The notes below the pieces were generated by a model. The model searched no databases. It was not told the DNA's origin and saw nothing but the letters and a program-made list of their open reading frames with translations. 21,464 bases of DNA from a virus. The translations under genes were made by a program, and so were the position numbers. The DNA lies in IMG/VR virus record IMGVR_UViG_3300025085_000234, positions 1 through 21,464 of that record. One strand, 5' to 3'. Shown piece after piece: positions 1 through 6,392 of the stretch (position 1 is the first letter of the stretch; the number at the start of each line of letters is the position of its first letter).

Positions 1-375
1 TTGTGTTCCCCTAGTTAGGAAATCAATACCAGGATATTTTTTAATGTTCTTTTTATATGACCGATTTTGATATTTTTTAGGTATATATAAATATATATGG
101 AAACCACCACTGGGTGTAAGTACAGTAGGTTCTAATTTTAGATCTAAATCTTTTAATAATTTATTAAAACTATCTTCACCATTATTTCTAGGATCTACAT
201 CTATTACCAGATCATCATCTCCAATTACCCATCCTAAGTTACCTTTATGGCTAAGTATTCGGTCCTCATCTACTCGCTTTTTAGTCCAGTTTTCGACTAT
301 TGGCCTTTTACCTGCTAAAACAGTTAGTTGTTTACCTGACGACAGGTATTGTCTTATAGTTGAATTATTAATCAT
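1..375 (-). CDS. PrimPol-type archaeo-eukaryotic primase, N-terminal part (runs off window)
   Basis: Reading the minus strand from an ATG at 375 gives 125 codons without a stop up to the window edge, so the 3' part is missing. The visible part matches the bifunctional primase/polymerase (Prim-Pol, AEP superfamily) catalytic core. It has a hydrophobic strand ending in I-D-V-D (D59, D61), then P-S-G-G-F-H (S89 to H93), then G-I-D (D118); these are the expected hhhDhD, sxH and hD motifs for metal and nucleotide binding. Known AEP members make RNA or DNA primers for phage and plasmid replication. Its start overlaps the stop of the HTH gene (TAATG), so the two are probably translationally coupled. 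A helicase domain could follow outside the window but cannot be seen. Confidence 0.85.
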   Translation of the reverse strand, partial: MINNSTIRQYLSSGKQLTVLAGKRPIVENWTKKRVDEDRILSHKGNLGWVIGDDDLVIDVDPRNNGEDSFNKLLKDLDLKLEPTVLTPSGGFHIYLYIPKKYQNRSYKKNIKKYPGIDFLTRGTQ

Positions 376-584
376 TATTCAAACATAAGTGGTGCTTCTA
401 ACTGTGAATCATTTATATAAATGCTCACAGCCTGAAGAGTAGATCGAGTATAGTTACTCTCAATACCGTCTGCAAGCTTTTTAAGTGTGGGGTAAGATAT
501 ACCCGTAGACTCACTTACTGCATACAAACGCTTATCTTTTAGACCCTTTTGTATATCTAATAAGGGTAAAATCTGATCTTGCAT
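375..584 (-). CDS. Small helix-turn-helix DNA-binding protein
   Basis: This 69-aa protein contains a plausible HTH at about residues 21-42 (YAVSESTGISYPTLKKLADG), in the style of Cro/CI or XRE-like phage regulators, followed by a short helical tail. A ribosome site (AAGGAG) lies 8 bases before the ATG. It is the first gene of the leftward unit and is coupled to the primase gene. It sits beside the AT-rich divergent region, so it could bind there and control one or both directions. The fold is inferred from the pattern of small and hydrophobic residues only; its target is unknown. Confidence 0.6.
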   Translation of the reverse strand: MQDQILPLLDIQKGLKDKRLYAVSESTGISYPTLKKLADGIESNYTRSTLQAVSIYINDSQLEAPLMFE

Positions 585-617
585 TAGCTGACTCCTTGAG
601 TTTTGATTGAAAGTGGT

Positions 618-626
618 ATAGTATCA
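618..626 (-). promoter_or_regulatory. Candidate extended -10 promoter for the leftward HTH-primase unit
   Basis: On the minus strand the sequence TGATACTAT (TGn plus TACTAT) lies about 35 bases before the HTH start codon. No good -35 is visible at 17 bases. It is supported only by position and the extended -10 match. Confidence 0.35.
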
Positions 627-664
627 TAGTTTTATCATATAATAATTAAATATTATTTTTTATC

Positions 665-701
665 AAATATATTTTACATACCATTAAAAACATGATATAA
701 T
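665..701 (+). promoter_or_regulatory. Early promoter, copy 1 of a shared family
   Basis: AAATATATTTTACA (665-678) contains a -35-like TTTACA (673-678). Exactly 17 bases later comes TATAAT (696-701), preceded by TGA, which makes an extended -10. The same architecture recurs at 3399, 5928, 10391 and 12235. Transcription should start near 708, just before the gene at 761. Confidence 0.8.
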
Positions 702-707
702 GGTCCC

Positions 708-731
708 ATCAAATCGAGAAATAGGTTTGAT
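708..731 (+). promoter_or_regulatory. 5'-end leader hairpin of promoter copy 1
   Basis: ATCAAA (708-713) and TTTGAT (726-731) are inverted repeats around a 12-base loop containing GAAATA. They fall right at the predicted transcript start. The leader after promoter copy 2 (about 10433-10456) has the same ATCAA/TTGAT pair and the same GAAATA loop word, which argues for a conserved 5'-terminal stem-loop that stabilises the mRNA or binds a regulator. Confidence 0.5.
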
Positions 732-760
732 AAACAATAAAAACTATATAAGGAAATAAA

Positions 761-1090
761 ATGAAAAAATACTGTAATATGCAAGGATATTCTGATACTA
801 CCCCTTACGAGGTTATTAAGGTTATATCCGACAAAACTCTAGAAATTAGATCTATGACTGTTGAAAAGGATCCTAGTTATAAGGCGGAATTTGTTCCGGG
901 AGGATTCTCAGCTCATTGTACTAATAACCGTGACCAGAAATGGTTAATTAAATCTAACCCCGAGGGTCATGTATTTAGAGTCAGGAAACGTAAGACTAGA
1001 ATGAACTACGGTGAGGATATTTACTGGCACCAAACTGCCCGTTATAGATTATCCGATAAGCCTCATTATTTCTACGATTACAACTTTTAA
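761..1090 (+). CDS. Conserved phage protein of unknown function
   Basis: This 109-aa protein is the first gene of the rightward block, with a TATAAGGAAATAAA ribosome region before the ATG. It is rich in aromatic and basic residues. Its middle (about residues 44-70, PGGFSAHCTN then QKWLIKSNPEG) resembles an uncharacterised family seen in many tailed phages. No catalytic motif, membrane segment or signal peptide is visible. Being first behind a strong promoter, it is likely made early and in quantity, as host-takeover proteins often are, but no function can be read from the sequence. Confidence 0.75.
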   Translation: MKKYCNMQGYSDTTPYEVIKVISDKTLEIRSMTVEKDPSYKAEFVPGGFSAHCTNNRDQKWLIKSNPEGHVFRVRKRKTRMNYGEDIYWHQTARYRLSDKPHYFYDYNF

Positions 1091-1097
1091 ATTAACC

Positions 1098-1113
1098 GGG
1101 CCCTTCGGGGCCC
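1098..1113 (+). terminator. UUCG-capped GC hairpin between the first two early genes
   Basis: GGGCCC-TTCG-GGGCCC forms a six-pair GC stem closed by a C(UUCG)G tetraloop, 7 bases after the stop of the preceding gene. No U-run follows on either strand, so it is not a standard intrinsic terminator. It may be an mRNA 3'-end stabiliser or processing boundary, or a weak attenuator. Confidence 0.5.
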
Positions 1114-1138
1114 AATAAAAAGATATAAGGAGAATAAA

Positions 1139-1846
1139 ATGAAAAATTGTTATTATATATCAAGTGGTTTTGGCAACGGTATGTTTACTCTTCGTGAGCA
1201 TAGTGTGTTTAAGACTAACTATGGCCTGAAAGAGGAAGATAGATATATCAAAACTCTTGCTAGGGATTATGATAAAGCGGTAGCCAAGGCTAAGGAATAC
1301 GTTGGCGAGAATGGTAAGCTTGAGATTAGTAAGCCTTTCGAATTGGCGAAATGGGGTGAAGCTGAAAAGAATTACAGATATATACCCCCAGTTCTTTCTG
1401 ATGAAGAAATTGCAAAACGTGAAGCTGAAGCTAAAGTTAAAGCTGAAGAAAAAGCTAAACGTGAAGCAGAATATGCTGAAGTATTACGTCTTAGACAAGA
1501 AGAATACGACAGAGCAGAACCAATTCCTGTAACTAATGATCGAATTAGATTCAAAGGTACCGTTGAAGGAACTTATTCTAAAGAAACCCAATGGGGCATT
1601 CAGCACAAAATGTTTTTAATCGATGATCGTGGATTTAAAATTAATGGAACAAATGTAAAAGTTCCATACATTGATTCTGTAACTGGTAAGCCCGAAATAA
1701 TCAACGAGGGAACAGAGGATGAATTCGAAAGAAAAACATTTGTCAAAAAAGGCGATAGAGTTTCATTTATTGCTAAAGTTCAACCAAGTGATGATCCGAA
1801 ATTCGGCTTTTTTAAACGTCCTACTAATATTAAGGAGGTATCATAA
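1139..1846 (+). CDS. Early protein with charged coiled-coil middle and possible OB-fold C-terminus
   Basis: A 235-aa protein with ribosome site AAGGAG 6 bases before the ATG. Residues 1-75 are an unknown N-terminal domain. Residues 86-125 are a Glu/Lys/Ala-rich helix with short repeats (KAEEKAKREAEY), probably a coiled coil. Residues 130-230 alternate hydrophobic strands with turns (RIRFKGTVEGTY, KMFLIDDRGFKI, GDRVSFIAKVQPS), like a small beta-barrel such as an OB-fold. Its position ahead of recombination and replication genes suggests a nucleic-acid-binding or replication accessory role; this is inference. The stop overlaps the next start (TAATG). Confidence 0.7.
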   Translation: MKNCYYISSGFGNGMFTLREHSVFKTNYGLKEEDRYIKTLARDYDKAVAKAKEYVGENGKLEISKPFELAKWGEAEKNYRYIPPVLSDEEIAKREAEAKVKAEEKAKREAEYAEVLRLRQEEYDRAEPIPVTNDRIRFKGTVEGTYSKETQWGIQHKMFLIDDRGFKINGTNVKVPYIDSVTGKPEIINEGTEDEFERKTFVKKGDRVSFIAKVQPSDDPKFGFFKRPTNIKEVS

Positions 1847-1977
1847 TGAAAAAAACACAAGCAATTACTCAAAGAAGAAGAGGTGCAAAACGCAGAGACC
1901 ACCTTTCTTCTAGACAAATGAGAAGGAAAGCTGAAAGAGAGATAAGAAAACAATCTACTATAAGGAGAATAAAATGA
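1846..1977 (+). CDS. 43-aa strongly basic micro-protein
   Basis: The small frame starts at the ATG inside TAATG of the preceding gene, which supplies the ribosome site GGAGG 6 bases upstream. It stops at TGA interlocked with the next ATG (ATGA). The product is 43 aa and nearly half Arg/Lys (for example QRRRGAKRRDH and RQMRRKAEREIRKQ), with no membrane segment. The coupling on both sides makes it a real gene. Its charge suggests binding to DNA, RNA or ribosomes; no family is recognised. Confidence 0.65.
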   Translation: MKKTQAITQRRRGAKRRDHLSSRQMRRKAEREIRKQSTIRRIK

Positions 1978-2285
1978 ATATTGAAAAACAGATTAAAGAT
2001 TTAACCGATGCAATGATCCGATTAACAGAGGTTATGGAAGTAAAACGGGAAGGTAATTCTATAACTGTTTCTGTACCTAAACCTGATCCTGAGGATCCTT
2101 TTGATGAAAGTAATCATACAGTTATTACAGCATCTCATGTTAAAGAATTAGCAAAAGAAAAAATGAGATCGGGAATTGATCGTAAAACTATCAAGGATAT
2201 GGTAACTAAATTGAAGGCAGATTCAATAGCCGATCTTGATTCTGAGGGTCTTAAGACTCTACATAAACAACTGGGGAAACTATGA
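1974..2285 (+). CDS. Small acidic/basic helical protein upstream of the DUF2800 nuclease
   Basis: A 103-aa protein with ribosome site AAGGAG before the ATG. Residues 1-25 are a predicted helix, residues 34-52 are Pro/Asp-rich (PKPDPEDPFDE), and residues 55-103 are helical and Lys-rich (VKELAKEKMRSGIDRKTIK). No known motif is seen. The stop codon interlocks with the DUF2800 start (ATGA), so the two are translated together and it may be a partner of that nuclease or of the SSB. Confidence 0.65.
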   Translation: MNIEKQIKDLTDAMIRLTEVMEVKREGNSITVSVPKPDPEDPFDESNHTVITASHVKELAKEKMRSGIDRKTIKDMVTKLKADSIADLDSEGLKTLHKQLGKL

Positions 2286-3406
2286 TTGCACATGCTAAAC
2301 TCTCTGCAAGTGGATCGAGTCGGTGGCTTAATTGCCCCGGCTCAGTTCATGCAGAATCAATATATCCTTCTGATGGAGAAGGATCCGAATTTGCTATTGA
2401 AGGTTCTATGGCTCATGAATTAGCCGATTTATGTTTAAAGAAGAACAGAGATGCTGATTGGTATTTAGGCAAAATTGTTTATAAAAGAACAGTAGAAAAA
2501 GAGATGGTAGAGTATGTTCAGGAGTACGTAGATTATGTTAGAAGCTTCGAAAATAGATTTACCACTCTATATACTGAAGAGCGAGTAAGCTTTGCTCATT
2601 TAGTACCTGATGGGTTTGGTACATTAGACGCAGCAGTTGTAGATTCTGATAAAGGCATTTGTCATATATTTGATTTGAAATATGGTAAGGGTATAAGAGT
2701 AGATGCATTTGAAAATACTCAAGCACAATTGTATGCAACAGGTATGGAAAATGATTTAGCATTCCTACATGATATAAAAACCTTTAGATTACATATTGTT
2801 CAACCTCGTTTATTCCATTTTTCTGAATGGGATATATCAAAAGAGGATTTATTATTATTTGGTAAGTATGTAACGGAAAGAGCTCAATTAGCATTAAGCC
2901 CTGATGCTCAAAGAATACCAGGTAAAAAACAATGCCAATGGTGTAAAGCCAAAGGTGATTGTAAAGCATTATTAGATTTTACTACTGCTACCATAACTGC
3001 CGAATTTGATGACTTAGAGAGCATCGATGTGGAAACATTAAGTGAAGATGAAAAGAAGTCCATACTGGACAATAAAGGCCTTTTCGTATCATTTTTAAAT
3101 GCAGTAGAAGCTTCCATATTTAATCAATTAGGTACAGGTAAAGAATTCCCAGGTTACAAACTAGTAGAGGGAAGAGCAATAAGGAAATGGAATTCCTCTG
3201 CAGAAAAAGCATTAATAGACAAATTAGGAGAAGATGCTTATCTTAAACGTATGATAGGTATAACTGAAGCAGAGAAAAGATTAGGTAAAGATTTCACTAA
3301 GGATCTAACCGATAAACCACAAGGTAAAACTGTATTAGCGCCTTTAAGTGATAAAAGACAAGCTTTAGATATACAAAGTGTAGAAGAGATATTTGATGAA
3401 ATATAA
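2282..3406 (+). CDS. DUF2800 RecB/Cas4-like Fe-S nuclease
   Basis: This 374-aa protein matches the DUF2800 family, a PD-(D/E)XK nuclease group related to RecB and Cas4. Visible motifs: H45 in the first helix (EGSMAHELAD), G-T-L-D116, the core D131-L-K133 strand, and Q147-x3-Y151. Four cysteines that can hold an iron-sulphur cluster are present: C18 (RWLNCPG) and C218, C221, C227 (CQWCKAKGDC), as in AddB and Cas4. The likely role is a DNA exonuclease that makes single strands for phage recombination or replication. In many phages it stands directly before DUF2815, exactly as here, so the pair probably acts as an exonuclease plus ssDNA-binding module. The nuclease activity is inferred from motifs. 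Confidence 0.88.
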   Translation: MIAHAKLSASGSSRWLNCPGSVHAESIYPSDGEGSEFAIEGSMAHELADLCLKKNRDADWYLGKIVYKRTVEKEMVEYVQEYVDYVRSFENRFTTLYTEERVSFAHLVPDGFGTLDAAVVDSDKGICHIFDLKYGKGIRVDAFENTQAQLYATGMENDLAFLHDIKTFRLHIVQPRLFHFSEWDISKEDLLLFGKYVTERAQLALSPDAQRIPGKKQCQWCKAKGDCKALLDFTTATITAEFDDLESIDVETLSEDEKKSILDNKGLFVSFLNAVEASIFNQLGTGKEFPGYKLVEGRAIRKWNSSAEKALIDKLGEDAYLKRMIGITEAEKRLGKDFTKDLTDKPQGKTVLAPLSDKRQALDIQSVEEIFDEI

Positions 3407-3435
3407 TTTATTATTTGTCAATTATATGATATACT
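3399..3435 (+). promoter_or_regulatory. Promoter for the ssDNA-binding protein unit (family copy)
   Basis: AAATATAATTTATT (3399-3412) ends in TTTATT as -35, then a 17-base spacer, then TATACT (3430-3435) preceded by TGA (3427-3429), an extended -10. It matches the other four promoters in layout and in the AAATATA block (about 11 of 14 bases). It overlaps the last codons of the DUF2800 gene. Predicted transcript start is near 3441, so the RNA carries the hairpin and ribozyme that follow. Confidence 0.6.
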
Positions 3436-3450
3436 TCACCATAAAAAGTT

Positions 3451-3489
3451 TTCATCCAGGTTTGACTTGCACCTGGTTCCGAAAAGCAG
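3451..3489 (+). repeat. Degenerate partial copy of the hammerhead stem I and core
   Basis: TTCATCCAGG here (3451-3460) is repeated exactly at 3542-3551, and CCTGG plus a TC-GA--AG pattern follows in both places. The upstream copy has CCGAAAAG where the downstream copy has the catalytic CTGATGAG, so it cannot be an active core. Its CCTGG (3472-3476) can also pair with CCAGG of the real stem I, so it may compete with folding. Confidence 0.5.
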
Positions 3490-3502
3490 GTCTTATTAGT
3501 AA

Positions 3503-3588
3503 GACGAAAAGAGCCCTCAGCCTCCACAAGTACGAGGGCTCTTCATCCAGGATTGGTAACCTGGGTCTGATGAGTCAGCCAAACCAAT
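3503..3588 (+). ncRNA. Type II hammerhead self-cleaving ribozyme
   Basis: All hammerhead core elements are present in type II order. GAAA at 3506-3509 opens stem III (3509-3518 with 3534-3543, ten pairs including the required A15.1-U16.1). The cleavage nucleotide is C3544. Stem I is 3545-3551 with 3560-3566 (seven pairs, one G-U). CTGATGA follows at 3567-3573. Stem II is G574-C505, T575-A504, C576-G503, including the required G10.1-C11.1 pair. Loop I ATTGGT (3552-3557) is complementary to ACCAAT (3583-3588), a six-pair pseudoknot of the kind described in bacterial and phage hammerheads. Predicted cleavage is between 3544 and 3545, about 70 bases before the SSB start. Stem II is short, and GTCTTA/TAAGAC (3490-3505) forms a competing hairpin that may make folding switchable. 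Confidence 0.85.
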
Positions 3589-3614
3589 TTAATATAACCA
3601 TTTAAGGAGTTAAA

Positions 3615-4115
3615 ATGAGTAAAATGATGTTAAAAAATGTTCGTCTATCTTTCCCTTCTATCTTCCGCAAAGCAGAATTTGATGGAAACGAAGGTAAATT
3701 TGAAGGAACCTTTCTAATTGATAAAAAAGACAAAAAGACTAAAGCAATGCTCGATGAAGCAATCGATAAAGCTGTTGCTGAAGCTAAAGTTAGTATCCCA
3801 TCGGATAAGCGTTGCTTAAAAGATGGCGATGATTCTCAATATGATGGGTACGCCGACCATTGGTCTTTAAAAGCTGCAAGTTCTAAAAGACCAACGGTAA
3901 TCGATAGAGATAAAACACCTTTAGTCGAAGAAGATGAAAGAATTTACCCAGGCTGTTATGTAAATGCTATTATCGATCTTTGGATCCAAAATAATAAATA
4001 TGGAAAACGTGTAAATGCAAATTTATATGGAGTTCAATTTGTTAAAGATGGAGAATCATGGGGTATGGGACAAATCGATGTCTCTGATGACTTCTCTGAT
4101 TTAGACGATCTATGA
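3615..4115 (+). CDS. DUF2815 single-stranded-DNA-binding protein
   Basis: A 166-aa protein of the DUF2815 family, which is regarded as phage ssDNA-binding/OB-fold protein. Typical features are the opening LKNVRLSFPSIFRKAEF, the FEGTFLIDKKDKKT strand region (about 32-47), and the motif YPGCYVNAIIDLWIQNNKYGKRVNANLYGVQF (115-146; quoted here only by its ends in the family sense). It ends in an acidic tail (DDFSDLDDL), as SSBs do to recruit partners. The ribosome site AAGGAG lies 6 bases before the ATG. It sits between the nuclease and the polymerase, has its own promoter and ribozyme leader, and a terminator begins right after it, which suits a protein needed in large amounts. Its stop interlocks with the polymerase start. 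Confidence 0.85.
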   Translation: MSKMMLKNVRLSFPSIFRKAEFDGNEGKFEGTFLIDKKDKKTKAMLDEAIDKAVAEAKVSIPSDKRCLKDGDDSQYDGYADHWSLKAASSKRPTVIDRDKTPLVEEDERIYPGCYVNAIIDLWIQNNKYGKRVNANLYGVQFVKDGESWGMGQIDVSDDFSDLDDL

Positions 4116-5926
4116 TTAACTACGAAGCCCCTTCGGGGGCTTTTATCGTTCTTGATTGTGAAGTATATCCCAATTATTTCTTAGCAGCATTTAAAAATAT
4201 TGAAAATCAAAATGTTGTAACCATAGAATCTAAAGGTGAAGACCAAGGATTAACTAAAGAGCAAATAAATAAGCTTTATAGTATTATCATTAAGAAAACA
4301 ACTTTTGGATTCAATAGCAACAAATATGACATCCCTATCATACTATTTGCTTTAACTGGTAGGCCTTGTAAAGATATTCATAAATTGTCAGATAGAATAA
4401 TTAATGAGAATATACCAGGATGGAAATCGTTAAAAGATTTTAATTTATTCCTACCTAAAAATATGTCTCATTTTGATATATCTGAACCAGCACCAGGTGT
4501 AAGAGTCAGCCTCAAATTATATGGTGGAAGATTACATTCTAAAAGGCTTCAAGATTTACCTATAGAGCCAGGTACAATGCTAACAGAAAAAGAGATGGAA
4601 GATACTCTAACCTATTGTATAAATGATTTAGATACAACTATAGACTTATATAAAAAGATTGAAGATAGGATTAAACTTCGATATGAAATGTCTAATCAAT
4701 ATGGTTTAGATTTAAGATCTAAATCTGATGCACAAATAGCAGAAGCTGTTATTAAGTCCGTGCTTAGTAAAAAAATGTTAAACAAAAGAATTAATAGACC
4801 CCGAATAGAAAGTTCCACTACATTCAAATATGAAATCCCTAGCTATATTAAGTTTGATAGTAAAGAATTAAATGAAGCTTTAGAATTTATTCGTAATCAT
4901 AGATTTGAATTAGATGGTAAGGGGTCAATACAACTACCTAAAGAATTAAAATCTATGAAGATTAATCTTGGTAAATCAACTTATCAATTAGGTATAGGTG
5001 GAATTCATTCTACTGAAAAAAAGCAAACGATTATACCTAAACCGGGAACAATATTGTGTGAAAGAGATGTAGTATCTTATTACCCTGCTATAATACTTAA
5101 TTTAGGATTATACCCCCGGCATTTGGGTAATAAATTTTTAGAAGTTTATAAAGGGATTGTGGATAGGAGAATTGAAGCAAAAAAGTCCGGTAATAAGTTA
5201 ATAAATGATTCATTAAAAGTTGTAATAAATGGGTCTTTTGGTAAATTAGGATCCAAATATTCAGTTTTATATTCCCCTGATTTAATGATGGCCGTAACAT
5301 TAACAGGCCAATTAGCTTTATTAATGCTAATTGAAAAATTAGAACAAAAAGGGATAAATGTTATTTCCGCAAATACGGATGGATTTGTATCTATTTTAGA
5401 CAAAGATAAGTATGAAGATTTCGATGATATGTGTTTTTGTTGGGAAATAGATACAGGATTTGAATTAGAAGAAACAAGATATCAAGCTTTATATTCCCGA
5501 GATGTTAATAATTATTTAGCTGTTACTGAAAAAGGAGTTAAAGGTAAAGGTATTTTCACTATAAATCAAATTAGCAAAAATCCTACTGCTACAATATGTG
5601 TAAATGCAGCAATGGATTATCTGACTAAGAATAAACCCATAGATGAAACTATTAAATCCTGTAAAGATATTAAGGAATTCCTAACTGTTAGATCCGTTAC
5701 AGGTGGAGCAGTTTGGGGTGATGATTATTTAGGAAGAGTCGTGAGATGGATATATTCAAATAAAGGTCAACAAATTAGCTATAAGAAAAATGGTAATAAA
5801 GTACCTAAGTCTGATAACTCTAGACCCATTATGGAATTAGAAGAATTTCCTAATGATATTGATTACGATCGCTATATAAATGAATCAAAACAGATTTTAG
5901 AAGATATTGGTTATTCTGAGATTTAA
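4112..5926 (+). CDS. Family B DNA polymerase with 3'-5' exonuclease
   Basis: A compact 604-aa replicative polymerase. Exonuclease motifs: Exo I D15-C-E17, Exo II N68...D73 (GFNSNKYD), Exo III Y168-x3-D172. Polymerase motifs: A at D319-VV-S322-YYP (family B DxxSLYPSII), B at K369-VVI-N373-GSFG, and C at A-N421-T-D423-G. Motif C has Asn where most family B enzymes have the first Asp of DTD; similar NTDG forms occur in phage enzymes, so this is probably not inactivating. The start is interlocked with the DUF2815 stop (ATGA) and has no ribosome site of its own, so translation depends on coupling. A terminator hairpin lies in codons 5-11. The enzyme is shorter than cellular PolB (about 780 aa or more), lacking an N-terminal domain. 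Confidence 0.93.
   Translation: MINYEAPSGAFIVLDCEVYPNYFLAAFKNIENQNVVTIESKGEDQGLTKEQINKLYSIIIKKTTFGFNSNKYDIPIILFALTGRPCKDIHKLSDRIINENIPGWKSLKDFNLFLPKNMSHFDISEPAPGVRVSLKLYGGRLHSKRLQDLPIEPGTMLTEKEMEDTLTYCINDLDTTIDLYKKIEDRIKLRYEMSNQYGLDLRSKSDAQIAEAVIKSVLSKKMLNKRINRPRIESSTTFKYEIPSYIKFDSKELNEALEFIRNHRFELDGKGSIQLPKELKSMKINLGKSTYQLGIGGIHSTEKKQTIIPKPGTILCERDVVSYYPAIILNLGLYPRHLGNKFLEVYKGIVDRRIEAKKSGNKLINDSLKVVINGSFGKLGSKYSVLYSPDLMMAVTLTGQLALLMLIEKLEQKGINVISANTDGFVSILDKDKYEDFDDMCFCWEIDTGFELEETRYQALYSRDVNNYLAVTEKGVKGKGIFTINQISKNPTATICVNAAMDYLTKNKPIDETIKSCKDIKEFLTVRSVTGGAVWGDDYLGRVVRWIYSNKGQQISYKKNGNKVPKSDNSRPIMELEEFPNDIDYDRYINESKQILEDIGYSEI
4125..4144 (+). terminator. Intrinsic terminator inside the start of the polymerase gene
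   Basis: AAGCCCC (4125-4131), TTCG loop (4132-4135), GGGGCTT (4136-4142) with TTTT at 4141-4144: a seven-pair stem, five of them GC, with a C(UUCG)G tetraloop and a short U-run. It lies 9 bases after the DUF2815 stop but is read as codons E-A-P-S-G-A-F of the polymerase. It should end part of the SSB transcripts and attenuate polymerase expression. Translating ribosomes entering the polymerase frame would disrupt it, which offers coupling-dependent read-through. Confidence 0.7.
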
Positions 5927-5927
5927 A

Positions 5928-5962
5928 AAATATATTTTATAATATGTAAAATAAGATACAAT
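5928..5962 (+). promoter_or_regulatory. Middle promoter, family copy 3
   Basis: AAATATATTTTATA (5928-5941) is followed by GATACAAT with TACAAT at 5957-5962. The spacing is 15-16 bases, shorter than the 17 of the other copies. An AATTTTAATA word after it is shared with copy 4 near 12280. It precedes the nucleotide-metabolism genes that begin at 5987. Confidence 0.6.
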
Positions 5963-5986
5963 GCAATTTTAATATGGAGAAAAATT

Positions 5987-6391
5987 ATGCAAGGATGTAA
6001 CATGTTCAAACAAGTTAGAGATTTACATCTTCAGTTTGGTATCAACCACGAAAGGATACCTTTTACTCAAGAAGAAAAAGATTTCAGAACATTAGCTATG
6101 ATTGAAGAAGTTAATGAGTATATGAATGCCGAAACAAAACATGATGAATTAGATGCTTTAATTGATGTGGTTGTTTTTGCATTAGGTACTGCTGAAAGGC
6201 AAGGGATGTTAGATGTTTTTAAAGAAGCATATTTAAGGGTTATGGAAGCCAATAGTAAAAAAGAAATTGGACAAAATGCTAAACGTAATAATTTTAAAAT
6301 CGATTTAGTAAAACCTGAAGGTTGGAAAGCAGCTGATTTAGAGGATCTAGTATCAGATTCAAAACAAATAGAAATGGATTTTGGAGAATAA
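5987..6391 (+). CDS. MazG-like all-alpha nucleoside triphosphate pyrophosphatase
   Basis: A 134-aa protein with the MazG/all-alpha NTP pyrophosphatase pattern: E-E-V-N-E in a helix (about residues 44-48, IEEVNEYMNA), then D-E-L-D-A-L-I-D (about 57-64), which together bind the metal. Such enzymes cleave (d)NTPs to (d)NMPs. T4 gp56, which removes dCTP and dUTP, belongs to the same structural superfamily, so this protein could feed dCMP to the ThyA-like enzyme and deaminase downstream. Substrate cannot be read from the sequence. A GGAG ribosome site precedes the ATG; an internal ATG at codon 6 is an alternative start. First gene after promoter copy 3. Confidence 0.75.
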   Translation: MQGCNMFKQVRDLHLQFGINHERIPFTQEEKDFRTLAMIEEVNEYMNAETKHDELDALIDVVVFALGTAERQGMLDVFKEAYLRVMEANSKKEIGQNAKRNNFKIDLVKPEGWKAADLEDLVSDSKQIEMDFGE

Positions 6392-6392
6392 A

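Larger units (their letters stand above)
585..760. promoter_or_regulatory. AT-rich divergent control region (possible origin)
   Basis: This 176-base non-coding stretch separates the leftward HTH-primase unit from the rightward early block. About 620-680 is almost pure A/T and carries repeated TATCA-type words (TATCAT at 622, TTATCAT at 632, TATCAA at 661) that could be operator half-sites. A promoter points each way. The combination of AT-rich DNA, a neighbouring primase gene and divergent promoters fits a regulatory switch or replication origin. The origin role is inference; no iteron set typical of a known origin family is seen. Confidence 0.5.

Noticed and set aside
1098-1113. UUCG hairpin as a true terminator
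   Set aside because: No U-run on either side; kept as a hairpin only.
3393-3605. 70-aa open frame across the region before the SSB gene
   Set aside because: It coincides with the promoter, two hairpins and the hammerhead; the start overlaps the DUF2800 stop without a ribosome site and the translation resembles no protein.
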